DNA of 64,000 nucleotides from Haloplanus natans DSM 17983 (GTDB lineage: Archaea > Halobacteriota > Halobacteria > Halobacteriales > Haloferacaceae): NCBI RefSeq assembly GCF_000427685.1, contig NZ_KE386573.1:62001-126000 (forward strand). The letters are read 5' to 3'. The position numbers and the translations under genes were made by a program. The notes under the pieces are model-generated. The model was not told where the DNA came from and ran no database searches. It was given only the letters and a program-made list of their open reading frames with translations. Positions 24,582 through 34,551 of the stretch are shown in pieces; position 1 is the stretch's first letter; every line of letters starts with the position of its first letter.

Positions 24582-26003
24582 GTGACACGGGAACTTCACG
24601 GGGACGGCGCGGGGCGGCGGACGACCACCGGTCGCCGACGCTTCCTCCGACTGGCAGCCGGCGGGGTCCTCGCCGGACTCGCCGGCTGTGGAGGCGACAA
24701 GAGCGGGCCGGGTGCGACGCGGACGCCGACGGAGGCGGTGACGCCCACGGCCGCTCCCGACCGCGCCAGCGTCGGCGCCGACCCCGTCGCCGACGGCTTC
24801 ACCGCCCCGACCGACGTGGCCTTTCCGACGGGCATCGACCGCGCGTTCGTCGGCGACCAGCCGGGGCAGGTGTACGCGACGGACCGCCCCGACGGGCCCG
24901 TTCTCGACCTCTCGGAGCGCGTCGTCGACCTCCGATCCGGGCCCGACGAGCGGGGGCTCCTCGGCCTCGCCCCACACCCCGACTTCGCGTCCAACGGCCG
25001 CCTGTTCGTCCGGTACAGCGCGCCCGTGCGCTCGTCGACGCCACCCGGCTACTCACACACGTTCGTCCTCTCCGAGTTCGCCGTCGATCCGGCCGCCGAC
25101 CGCGCCGCCGCCGAAACCGAGCGGATCGTTCTGGAGATTCCCCAGCCCCAGCCCAACCACAACGCGGGGTCGCTCGCGTTCGACCCCGAGGGCTCCCTTT
25201 TCGTCGGCGTCGGCGACGGCGGCGGCGGCGGCGACGTGGGGCGTGGCCACGCCGAGGACTGGTACGAGCGGGTCCGCGGCGGCAACGGGCAGGATCTCAC
25301 GGAGAATCTGCTGGGGAGTATCCTGCGACTCGACGTGGACGGCGAGCCGACCCGGGCGCCTCGGGGAGGCGGCGATCCCGAGGGGGACGGCGGCTACGCC
25401 GTCCCCGACGACAATCCGCTCGTCGGCGCGGACGGCCTCGACGAGCAGTGGGCGTGGGGATTCCGCAACCCCTGGCGGTTCTCGGTCGACGGGGATGCCC
25501 TCCTCGTCGCGGACGTGGGGCAGGTGCGGTACGAGGAGGTGAGCCGCGTCGAACGCGGCGGGAACTACGGCTGGAACGTCCACGAGGGGACGAGCTGTTT
25601 CGACCCGTCGGCGCCGGCCGAGGGCCCCGCGGGCTGTCCGAGCCACACGCTCGCCGGCGGTCAGTTGCTGGACCCGGTGATCGAGTACCCTCATCCGGGC
25701 GTGGAGGACGACCCGACTGCGACGGGTATCGCCGTCGTCGGCGGCTACCGCTACGACGGCCCCATCGAGGCGTTCGACGGCCGGTACGTCTTCGCCGACT
25801 GGCGGGCCGACGGGCGGCTGTTTCTGGCCGACCCCGTCGACGACGGCCTCTGGCCGATTTCGACGCTCCCGATCCGCGGCGAGTCGGTCGGATCGTTCGT
25901 CCGCGCGTTCGGTCGCGACCCGGACGGCCGCCTCTACGTCCTGTCGAGCCAGCGGGGCGGGGTCGCGGGATCGACGGGTGCGCTCCATCGCTTCGTCGCG
26001 TAA
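24582..26003 (+). CDS. PQQ-dependent sugar dehydrogenase (Gdh/Hhip-like), Tat lipoprotein
   Basis: A 473-residue secreted six-bladed beta-propeller of the soluble glucose/aldose sugar dehydrogenase family. From GTG 24582 there is a Tat signal (GRRRFLRLAAGGVLAGL) ending in a lipobox AGC, so it should be anchored outside the cell. Motifs: GLLGLAPHPDF, QPNHNAGSLAF (catalytic His), GVGDGGGGGD, GFRNPWRFSVD, GNYGWNVHEG and IAVVGGYRYDG. PQQ synthesis is uncommon in haloarchaea, so the true cofactor is uncertain. An in-frame ATG at 24507 exists but would place 25 residues before the Tat motif. Possible control by the palindrome at 24479-24494. Confidence 0.88.
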   Translation: MTRELHGDGAGRRTTTGRRRFLRLAAGGVLAGLAGCGGDKSGPGATRTPTEAVTPTAAPDRASVGADPVADGFTAPTDVAFPTGIDRAFVGDQPGQVYATDRPDGPVLDLSERVVDLRSGPDERGLLGLAPHPDFASNGRLFVRYSAPVRSSTPPGYSHTFVLSEFAVDPAADRAAAETERIVLEIPQPQPNHNAGSLAFDPEGSLFVGVGDGGGGGDVGRGHAEDWYERVRGGNGQDLTENLLGSILRLDVDGEPTRAPRGGGDPEGDGGYAVPDDNPLVGADGLDEQWAWGFRNPWRFSVDGDALLVADVGQVRYEEVSRVERGGNYGWNVHEGTSCFDPSAPAEGPAGCPSHTLAGGQLLDPVIEYPHPGVEDDPTATGIAVVGGYRYDGPIEAFDGRYVFADWRADGRLFLADPVDDGLWPISTLPIRGESVGSFVRAFGRDPDGRLYVLSSQRGGVAGSTGALHRFVA

Positions 26004-26038
26004 CTCCCCGTGCCGATACCCACCATCCCGCACCGATC

Positions 26039-26061
26039 GACAGGTTTTGTACCGACCTGTC
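26039..26061. promoter_or_regulatory. Inverted repeat before hemH, candidate operator
   Basis: Seven-base arms GACAGGT and ACCTGTC separated by nine bases, ending 14 bases before the hemH ATG. The position overlaps where RNA polymerase would sit, so it could be a repressor site for the heme genes. It could also be a weak terminator hairpin for the dehydrogenase gene. Confidence 0.4.
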
Positions 26062-26075
26062 CCTAAGGGCGACGC

Positions 26076-27128
26076 ATGACCACCGGAATCGTGTTACTCA
26101 ACTTCGGCGAGCCGCCGGAGCCGGATCGTGACGTCGTCGTCGACTACCTCGAACGCATCTTCTTCGCCAACATGGACATCGAGGGCGAGGAGACAACCGA
26201 GGCGGAGGCGCGAGCGCGGTCACAGGAACTCGCCAAGCGCCGTGCCCCCGGCCTCATGGAGGAGTACGAGGCGATCGGCGGGTCGCCGCTGTACGACCAC
26301 GCCACCACGCAGGCGACGATGCTCGCCGACGAACTGGAGCGTCGCGGCTACGACGTAAACACCTACTACGGGATGCAGTACACCGAGCCGTTCATCACGG
26401 ACGCGGTGGGGCAAGCCCGTGAAGACGGCGTCGACCACTTGGTCGGCCTGCCGATCTACCCGCTCTGTGGCCCGTCGACCAACGTCCAGTCGCTGGACGA
26501 ACTCGACGCGGCCCTCGACGAGGTCGGATGGGACGTTCCCGTCGACGGCCTGACGGGCTGGCACAAACATCCGGCGTACACCCGCCTCCGCATCGACAAC
26601 ATCCGCGAGTTCCTCGACGAGAACGACCTCACGCTCGGCGACGGCACGAAACTCATCTTCTCCGCGCACGGTACGCCCCAGTACTACCTCGACGAGGGGA
26701 GTCGGTACGAGCAGTACGTCGAGGAGTTCTGTGGCGTCGTCGCCGCGGCGCTCGACGCGCCGGACTACGCGCTCGGCTACCAGAACCACGAGAACCGCGA
26801 CGTGGAGTGGACCGAACCCGACGTGGAGGAGGTCATCGAGACCATCGAGGCCGATCGGGTCGTCGTCGAACCGGTGAGCTTCATGCACGAACAGAGCGAG
26901 ACGCTCTCGGAACTCGACGTGGAACTCCGGGAGGAGGCCGAGGCGGCGGGACTGGAGTTCTACCGCGTTCCCATCCCCTACGACGACGCACGCTTTGCCG
27001 GCGCGCTCGCGGACCTCGTGGAGCCGTTCGTCGCGGGCTACGACCCCTCCTACGCCGGCCTCCAGCAGTGTCTGTGCCGGGATACACCGGGAACGATGTG
27101 TCTGAACGCCGCCCACCACGACGAATGA
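26076..27128 (+). CDS. hemH: Ferrochelatase
   Basis: A 350-residue ferrochelatase that inserts iron into a porphyrin, probably coproporphyrin III, given the pathway used by haloarchaea with hemE and hemG. Start MTTGIVLLNFGEPP is typical; the active-site His is in IFSAHGTPQYY and the conserved acidic metal site lies in SFMHEQSETLSELD. The C-terminus has Cys residues in QQCLCRDTPGTMC, resembling ligands of the [2Fe-2S] cluster found in actinobacterial and animal ferrochelatases. The stop overlaps the hemG ATG (ATGA). Confidence 0.93.
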   Translation: MTTGIVLLNFGEPPEPDRDVVVDYLERIFFANMDIEGEETTEAEARARSQELAKRRAPGLMEEYEAIGGSPLYDHATTQATMLADELERRGYDVNTYYGMQYTEPFITDAVGQAREDGVDHLVGLPIYPLCGPSTNVQSLDELDAALDEVGWDVPVDGLTGWHKHPAYTRLRIDNIREFLDENDLTLGDGTKLIFSAHGTPQYYLDEGSRYEQYVEEFCGVVAAALDAPDYALGYQNHENRDVEWTEPDVEEVIETIEADRVVVEPVSFMHEQSETLSELDVELREEAEAAGLEFYRVPIPYDDARFAGALADLVEPFVAGYDPSYAGLQQCLCRDTPGTMCLNAAHHDE

Positions 27129-28429
27129 CGGTCGGCATCGTCGGCGCCGGCATCACGGGCCTCGCGCTCTCTCACTACCTCGGGAAGCGTGGGGTCGACG
27201 CCGTCGCCTTCGAGGCGTCGTCCGACCCCGGCGGCGTCATCAGGTCCGAACGGGTCGACGGCCGCGTCCTCGAACACGGCCCCCAGCGCACCCGGCTGAC
27301 ACCGGAGATCGAGGCGCTGATCGACGACTGCGGGCTGGGATCGGCCCTCCGAACCGCCGACACCGACCTGCCGCTGTACGTCTACGTCGACGGCCGCCTC
27401 CGACGGGTGCCCTTCTCGGTCGAGGAGTTCCTCTCGACCGACCTGCTCTCGGTGCGGGGGAAGCTCCGCCTGCTCGCGGAGCCGCTGACCGCGGGGGCCC
27501 GCGACGGCGAGACGGCCGCCGACTACTTCGTCCGGAAGTTCGGCCCCGAGGCGTACCGGAACCTCGTCGAACCGCTGTTCGGCGGTATCTACGGCTCCGA
27601 CCCGGCGGAGATGCCGGGCGAGTACGCCTTGCAGACGATCAAGAAGATGGAGCGGTCGGGCAGTCTGATCCGGGCGGCGGTCAATCGTCGGCTTGAGGGC
27701 ACGGAGCGCCAACCACCCATCTCGTTCGACGAGGGCATGGCCCAACTCCCGCGTGCGCTCTACGAACACAACGCCGACCGGATCGAACTGGAGACGGGAG
27801 TCGATCGAATCGTCCCCGAAGGGTCGGGTTACCGGCTGGAGACGGCCGCCCGGGACCGACTCGTCGACCACGTGGTCGTCACGGCGCGGGCGGACGTGGC
27901 CGCCGGCTTGCTGGCCGACGTGGACGCCGACAGCGCCCGCGCGCTCCGCCGTCTCTACTACAACCCGCTCGCGTACGTTCACGTCTACTCCGCGGCCGAC
28001 CCGGACGGCTACGGCTATCAGGTGCGCCACGACGAACCGCTCCGCACCCTCGGCGTGACCTGGAACGCCAGCCTGTTCGACCGCGACGGCGTCTACACCT
28101 GCTTTCTCGGGGGCATGGAGAACCCGGGGCTCGTCGACCGCTCCGAGCGCGAACTCGGCCGGATAGCGACCGAGGAGTTCGAGATGGTGATGGGCGCGTC
28201 CGCGGAGGTGTTGAACGTCACCCGCCACCCGCGGGGCATCCCCGCCTACGACGGGTCGTGGACGGCGATGGCGGACGTGAATCTCCCCGACGGGATCACG
28301 CTGGCCTCGAACTACGCGGGCCGCATGGGCGTTCCGGCACGGATTCGCGAAGCGGACCGGCTGGCCGAGCGGTTCGCGGGCGACGGTGCGGACGCCGACG
28401 CCGCGGCCCCCGCCGAAGCTACCGGCTGA
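27125..28429 (+). CDS. hemG: Protoporphyrinogen/coproporphyrinogen III oxidase
   Basis: A 434-residue FAD-dependent oxidase of the HemY/CgoX type that aromatises the porphyrinogen before iron insertion. FAD-binding motif VGIVGAGITGLALSHYL at residues 3-19, followed by FEASSDPGGVIRSE; the middle has LVEPLFGGIYGSDPAEM, and the C-terminal FAD contact is GITLASNYAGRMGVPARI. The stand-alone HemY fold together with hemH and hemE in one cluster suggests the coproporphyrin-dependent heme route. Convergent with hemE, 11-base overlap. Confidence 0.92.
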   Translation: MTVGIVGAGITGLALSHYLGKRGVDAVAFEASSDPGGVIRSERVDGRVLEHGPQRTRLTPEIEALIDDCGLGSALRTADTDLPLYVYVDGRLRRVPFSVEEFLSTDLLSVRGKLRLLAEPLTAGARDGETAADYFVRKFGPEAYRNLVEPLFGGIYGSDPAEMPGEYALQTIKKMERSGSLIRAAVNRRLEGTERQPPISFDEGMAQLPRALYEHNADRIELETGVDRIVPEGSGYRLETAARDRLVDHVVVTARADVAAGLLADVDADSARALRRLYYNPLAYVHVYSAADPDGYGYQVRHDEPLRTLGVTWNASLFDRDGVYTCFLGGMENPGLVDRSERELGRIATEEFEMVMGASAEVLNVTRHPRGIPAYDGSWTAMADVNLPDGITLASNYAGRMGVPARIREADRLAERFAGDGADADAAAPAEATG

Positions 28430-29426
28430 TCGACTTCGCCGTCTCGACGAACGCTTTCACCGACTCGACGGGCGTGTCGCGGTTGACGCCGTGGCCGAGG
28501 TTGAGGATGTGGCCCGCCGGCCCGGCGGCGTCGACGACTTTTTTCGTCTCCTCGCGGACGAACTCGGGTGACCCGAACAGATACTGCGGGTCGAGGTTGC
28601 CCTGCACCGGCTGGTCGCCGAGTTCGGCCCGTGCCGCGGCCATGTCGACGGTCCAGTCGAGGCTCACCACGTCCGCCCCCGTCGCCTGCAGGCTGTCGAG
28701 GCGGCCGCCCATGTTGCGCACGAAGACGATGGATGGGACCGAGAGGTCGGACAGGATTTCGCGGTGGAGCGGGAGGACGAACTCGCGGTAGTCGGCGGGT
28801 GAGAGGACGCCCGCGTAGGTGTCGAACAGCTGGACCACGTCGGCGCCGTGGGCGGCCTGATACTCCAGATACTCGCGCACCACGTCGGCGAACTCGCCGA
28901 GGAGGGTTCGGAAGGCCTCGGGGTGGCGGGCGCGGAAGCGACGAACGGGGCCGTGATTGCGGGAGGACCCACCTGCGACGACGTAGGACGCGAGGGTGAA
29001 TGGGCCGCCGGCGAAGCCGATGACGGCCGTCTCCGATCCGACGCGGTCGACGAGTCTGTCGAGGAGGGCACCGACGAACTCGAGGTCGGTCGCCACGTCG
29101 CCGCGGGGGCGTTCGGCGTCGCCGGGGCCGTCGACCGGGTTCTCGACCACAGGACCGACGCCGCTCTCGATGTGGTAGTCGAAGCCGAGCGGTTCAAGCA
29201 CGGTGAGGATATCGGAGAACATCACGACTCCGTCGGGTTCGTACAGGTCCCACGGAAGGAGGGTGATGCGCTCGGCAACCTCCGGCGTCTCGATGGCTTC
29301 GCGAAACGTGTAGTCGGCGCGTATCTCGCGGTATTCGGGGATGTGTCGGCCGGCCTGACGCATCAGCCAGACGGGCGGCCGCTCGGTCCGCTCACCGCGG
29401 GCCGCACGGACGAGGAGGTGGGTCAT
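28419..29426 (-). CDS. hemE: Uroporphyrinogen decarboxylase
   Basis: A 335-residue TIM-barrel enzyme converting uroporphyrinogen III to coproporphyrinogen III. Signature PPVWLMRQAGRHIPEYREIR near residue 17, catalytic Asp in LPWDLYEPDGVVMFSDILTV, the GFAGGPFTLASYVV block and GHILNLGHGVNRDTPVESV at the C-terminus are all standard. It faces hemG at the 3' end and has its own promoter (CTAAGTATG on the plus strand near 29449-29457). With hemG and hemH it makes the last visible heme steps; no HemQ-type decarboxylase gene lies in the window. Confidence 0.94.
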   Translation of the reverse strand: MTHLLVRAARGERTERPPVWLMRQAGRHIPEYREIRADYTFREAIETPEVAERITLLPWDLYEPDGVVMFSDILTVLEPLGFDYHIESGVGPVVENPVDGPGDAERPRGDVATDLEFVGALLDRLVDRVGSETAVIGFAGGPFTLASYVVAGGSSRNHGPVRRFRARHPEAFRTLLGEFADVVREYLEYQAAHGADVVQLFDTYAGVLSPADYREFVLPLHREILSDLSVPSIVFVRNMGGRLDSLQATGADVVSLDWTVDMAAARAELGDQPVQGNLDPQYLFGSPEFVREETKKVVDAAGPAGHILNLGHGVNRDTPVESVKAFVETAKSISR

Positions 29427-29512
29427 GGACGTGGATTGGGCCGCGGCCGGCTAAGTATGTCGCATCGCGCTCAGCCGGGAGTATATGTGCGTCCGGACCG
29501 TAGCTTGTGCGC

Positions 29513-29863
29513 ATGCGATCCCGCCTGATAAATAGTGACAGTACGTCCCCGCTCGACCTGACGCTCCTCGGGATCATCGCGGTCATCGTCGGGTGGTACG
29601 GCCGGACGATGTCGGTGCCGGCGACCACGAAGCCGGATCTCATCCGGTTTTTCTCCGTCTCCCCGGATCGAACCTACCCGGCGGTGATGCCCCAGGACAA
29701 GGCGTTGCTCCTGTTGAGCGATCCGGCGACCGGGCAGGCGACCGGGGAGGCGACGGCGAGTACCGCCGGCGCCTTGAACGGCGTCTGGGCGCTCGTCGCC
29801 CTCGTCGGGTTCATGCTGGTGTTCGCCGGTCCGATGCTCGTGTGGGTCAACCGGGGTAACTAG
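29513..29863 (+). CDS. Two-helix membrane protein, unknown
   Basis: A 116-residue protein from ATG 29513 (an in-frame GTG lies at 29507). Two membrane helices, PLDLTLLGIIAVIVGWYG (residues about 14-30) and WALVALVGFMLVFAGPMLVW (about 92-112), enclose an outside loop with RTYPAVMPQDKALLLLSDP. TATATG at about 29483-29488 is 25-30 bases upstream, fitting a leaderless start. No family recognised; its neighbours are hemE and an HxlR regulator. Confidence 0.65.
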   Translation: MRSRLINSDSTSPLDLTLLGIIAVIVGWYGRTMSVPATTKPDLIRFFSVSPDRTYPAVMPQDKALLLLSDPATGQATGEATASTAGALNGVWALVALVGFMLVFAGPMLVWVNRGN

Positions 29864-29880
29864 CTTCCGTCTCGGACGTA

Positions 29881-30216
29881 CTACGCCGTCGACTCCTCCG
29901 CGATCCACTCTTTCGCCCAGTCGCCGATGGCGTCGAACACCGGGCAGAGCGACTCCCCCTTGTCGGTCAGGGAGTAGTATGTCGCTACCGGCGCGTCCTC
30001 CTCGAGGCGTCGGTCGACGAAGCCCATCTCCTGCAGGTCGTCGACGACCCGTGAGAGCGTCCGCGAACTCGCGCCCGTCGAGCGTTTGAGTTCGTTGAAC
30101 CGCTTTTCGCCCTCCTGAAGGTCGTGCAACACCGCCAGCCGCCACTGGGAACCGATCTGTTCGAGCGAGTCGATGACGTAACACGTCTCGGCGTCGTCTC
30201 CCGTTCCGATGGCCAT
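29881..30216 (-). CDS. HxlR-family winged-helix regulator
   Basis: A 111-residue DNA-binding protein of the HxlR/MarR-like class. The typical core is CYVIDSLEQIGSQWRLAVLHDL, RFNELKRSTGASSRTLSRVV (recognition helix) and YYSLTDKGESLCPVFDAIGDW. The conserved Cys near residue 12 is present; in the family it can sense redox or aldehydes. It is divergent from a DoxX gene across an intergenic region with repeated GGTGACACC-like sites, so autoregulation and control of doxX are likely. HxlR-DoxX pairs are common. Confidence 0.9.
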   Translation of the reverse strand: MAIGTGDDAETCYVIDSLEQIGSQWRLAVLHDLQEGEKRFNELKRSTGASSRTLSRVVDDLQEMGFVDRRLEEDAPVATYYSLTDKGESLCPVFDAIGDWAKEWIAEESTA

Positions 30217-30277
30217 ACCGGCCCAACGTCGCCCGCCGGGTTAGCAGTTTCGTTCGGAATCAGGTGTCGAAATGTTA

Positions 30278-30348
30278 CCGTGATACCGACCGACCCGGTG
30301 ACACCGACGACACCCGGTGACACCAATGTCAGATAACGTATATATTTG
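30278..30348 (+). promoter_or_regulatory. Repeated operator-like sites and TATA box before doxX
   Basis: Two identical CCCGGTGACACC copies (30294-30305 and 30313-30324, 19 bases apart) follow a related CCGTGATACC (about 30279-30288). A strong TATA box GTATATATTT (30339-30348) comes next. The sites lie just upstream of the BRE/TATA region of the doxX promoter and between it and the HxlR gene, so HxlR is the obvious candidate to bind there. Confidence 0.6.
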
Positions 30349-30432
30349 CGGGCGGCGTACGGGGTGTACGATGATCGACCCATCGACTCACGACGTATCG
30401 CTCGCACCCACCGCAGTCACGGAGGCCCTCTG

Positions 30433-30849
30433 ATGGCGTTCGACACCGCCGGCGCGGGCCTCGCCTTTCTGCTCGCGCGCGCCCTCTTCGGCGCGGTGTT
30501 CGCCTTCACCGGCCTGAACCACTTCCTCGACGCGGAGGGGATGATCGGCTACGCGCAGGCGAAGGGCATCCCGATGGCGTCGCTCGGCGTCCCGGTGTCC
30601 GGTGGAATGTTGATCGCCGGCGGCCTGGGCATCGCTCTCGGCGTGTATCCGACGGTCGCCGCGGGCGCCATCGCCGTCTTCCTCGTCGCCGCCACGCCGA
30701 CGATGCACGACTTCTGGAACGCGCCCGAGGAGCAGCGACAGGGCGAGTTCAACAACTTCCTGAAAAACGTCGCGCTGCTCGGTGCCGCGCTCGCTCTCCT
30801 CGCGTTCGCGAGCGAGACGTGGCCGCTCGCGGCGAATGTTGGGCTGTAA
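30433..30849 (+). CDS. DoxX family membrane protein
   Basis: A 138-residue four-helix membrane protein of the DoxX/MauE superfamily. The family look is LLARALFGAVFAFTGLNHFLD at the start, GGMLIAGGLGIALGVYPTVA in the middle and HDFWNAPEEQRQGEFNNFLK before the last helix. These proteins are linked to thiol, sulfur or redox-stress functions, but no activity is established for this one. Transcribed from the TATA box at 30339 and probably controlled by the divergent HxlR gene. Confidence 0.88.
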   Translation: MAFDTAGAGLAFLLARALFGAVFAFTGLNHFLDAEGMIGYAQAKGIPMASLGVPVSGGMLIAGGLGIALGVYPTVAAGAIAVFLVAATPTMHDFWNAPEEQRQGEFNNFLKNVALLGAALALLAFASETWPLAANVGL

Positions 30850-30863
30850 CTGCACCGAAACCA

Positions 30864-30870
30864 GTTTTTA
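30864..30870 (+). promoter_or_regulatory. TATA-like box of the second DoxX-type gene
   Basis: TTTTTAT about 30 bases before the ATG at 30899 in the 49-base gap after doxX. The spacing fits a leaderless transcript, so this gene need not depend on the doxX promoter. Confidence 0.45.
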
Positions 30871-30898
30871 TCACTCTCGTCCCATTTGTTCAGGAACG

Positions 30899-32005
30899 AT
30901 GAGTCTCGACTGGACGCGCCGCGCTCTGGCCGGCACGCTCGTGAGCGTCGCGCTCGCCGCCCGCCCGGCGGCTGCACACGTCGACTACGTGACCGACCCC
31001 GGCGGATCGGGGCCCAGTGTCGCCGAGTTCTTCGCGGCTGTCTTCTCCCAGCCGCTCAACGTCGCCCTCCTCGTCGCCGGTGGGGCCGGCGTCACCGTCG
31101 CGACGCTCGGATGGCTCCGGTACGGCGACGGCGTCGCGGACGTGACGGTGACACGGCAGGCGCTCCGCTCCTATCAGCCGTATCTGGGCTGGCTGCTGCG
31201 GCTCGCGACCGGCCTGCCGCTGATGGGTGCCGGCTTCGGCGGCTACTTCTTCTCGCCCGTCGTGACCGTCGAGGCCCGTCTCGTCCAGATCACCCTCGCC
31301 TTCCTGCTCCTGTTCGGCCTGGCGACGCGGTTGGCGGCGCTCGCCGGCCTGCTCACCTACGCCGTCGGCCTCGCCACTCACTTCCCGACGCTCCTGCTCA
31401 GTCTGGAGTACGTCGCCGGCTTTCTCGGCATTCTCGTCGTCGGCCCCGGTCAGCCGAGCGCCGACCTCCTGTTCCGGCGGCTGATCCTCACCGACGGCAC
31501 GATCATGAGCCGCTTCCGGGGCCTGACGACTGTCGGCGACCTGCTCTCCGGCCTCGGCATCGAGAAGCCGGCCGCCGGCCTCGTCATCCGCGTTTTCCTC
31601 GGGCTCAACTTCGCCTACCTCGGCGTCACCGAGAAGTGGCTCGACCCCGGCCGGGCGCTCCAAGTGGTCGCGAAATACGACCTTACGGCCGTCGCCCCCC
31701 TCTCTCCCGAGATGTGGGTGTTCGCCGCGGGCCTGGGCGAACTCACCGTCGGCGTCCTCATCCTGACCGGCACGTTCACCCGGAGCGCCGCCGGCGCCGG
31801 CTTCGTCATCCTCACGACCACCCTCTTTGGGCTCCCCGACGATCCGGTGCTTGCCCACGTCACCCTGTTCGGACTCACCTCCGCCCTGCTGATCACCGGC
31901 AGTGGCCCCCTCGCCGCCGACCGGACCGTGATCCCGGCGCTTCGCCAGCGCATCGGTCGGCCGTCGACCGACGGCGACGCCGAAACGGCGACCCCCGCGG
32001 ACTGA
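30899..32005 (+). CDS. Larger DoxX-type membrane protein with signal peptide
   Basis: A 368-residue membrane protein. N-terminal hydrophobic leader with AARPAAAHVDYVTDPGG resembles a cleaved signal; about eight helices follow in two DoxX-like halves, the second containing VIRVFLGLNFAYLGVTEKWLDP, a typical DoxX start (FLGLxFxxxGxxK). Its relation to the smaller DoxX upstream suggests both act in the same redox or sulfur pathway (inference). The TGA stop shares its A with the 82-bp inverted-repeat element at 32005-32086. Confidence 0.8.
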   Translation: MSLDWTRRALAGTLVSVALAARPAAAHVDYVTDPGGSGPSVAEFFAAVFSQPLNVALLVAGGAGVTVATLGWLRYGDGVADVTVTRQALRSYQPYLGWLLRLATGLPLMGAGFGGYFFSPVVTVEARLVQITLAFLLLFGLATRLAALAGLLTYAVGLATHFPTLLLSLEYVAGFLGILVVGPGQPSADLLFRRLILTDGTIMSRFRGLTTVGDLLSGLGIEKPAAGLVIRVFLGLNFAYLGVTEKWLDPGRALQVVAKYDLTAVAPLSPEMWVFAAGLGELTVGVLILTGTFTRSAAGAGFVILTTTLFGLPDDPVLAHVTLFGLTSALLITGSGPLAADRTVIPALRQRIGRPSTDGDAETATPAD

Positions 32006-32086
32006 TACGGTTTATTGTAAGTCATTACCGGTGGATCGCCGGGACGGGCTGGCGATCCACCAGTGAGCAGTTACAATAATCCGTAT
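32005..32086 (+). repeat. 82-bp inverted-repeat element, copy A
   Basis: Outer arms ATACGGTTTATTGTAA (32005-32020) and TTACAATAATCCGTAT (32071-32086) pair at 15 of 16 positions. Inner arms GGTGGATCGCC (32030-32040) and GGCGATCCACC (32051-32061) are perfect around a 10-base loop GGGACGGGCT; the spacers between arms are nine bases on both sides. It begins on the A of the upstream gene's TGA. Related copies are at 56024-56105 and 11159-11240. Confidence 0.9.
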
Positions 32087-32173
32087 GATACGGTACTGGC
32101 GTACAACAGCCGTCTGCGCCGGGGCGAGCCCTCGCCGCACCCGATTATCAGACCTTGTACTTGGGGGGGTGCG

Positions 32174-32181
32174 ATTATTAA
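32174..32181 (+). promoter_or_regulatory. TATA box of the htrII-sop2 operon
   Basis: TTATTAAA, 26-34 bases before the ATG at 32208, preceded by a G-rich patch. The distance indicates a leaderless or very short-leader transcript for the transducer-rhodopsin pair. Confidence 0.55.
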
Positions 32182-32207
32182 ACGGTAGACAAAATCGGGG
32201 CACAAGC

Positions 32208-34550
<2,343 letters not shown>

Positions 34551-34551
34551 G

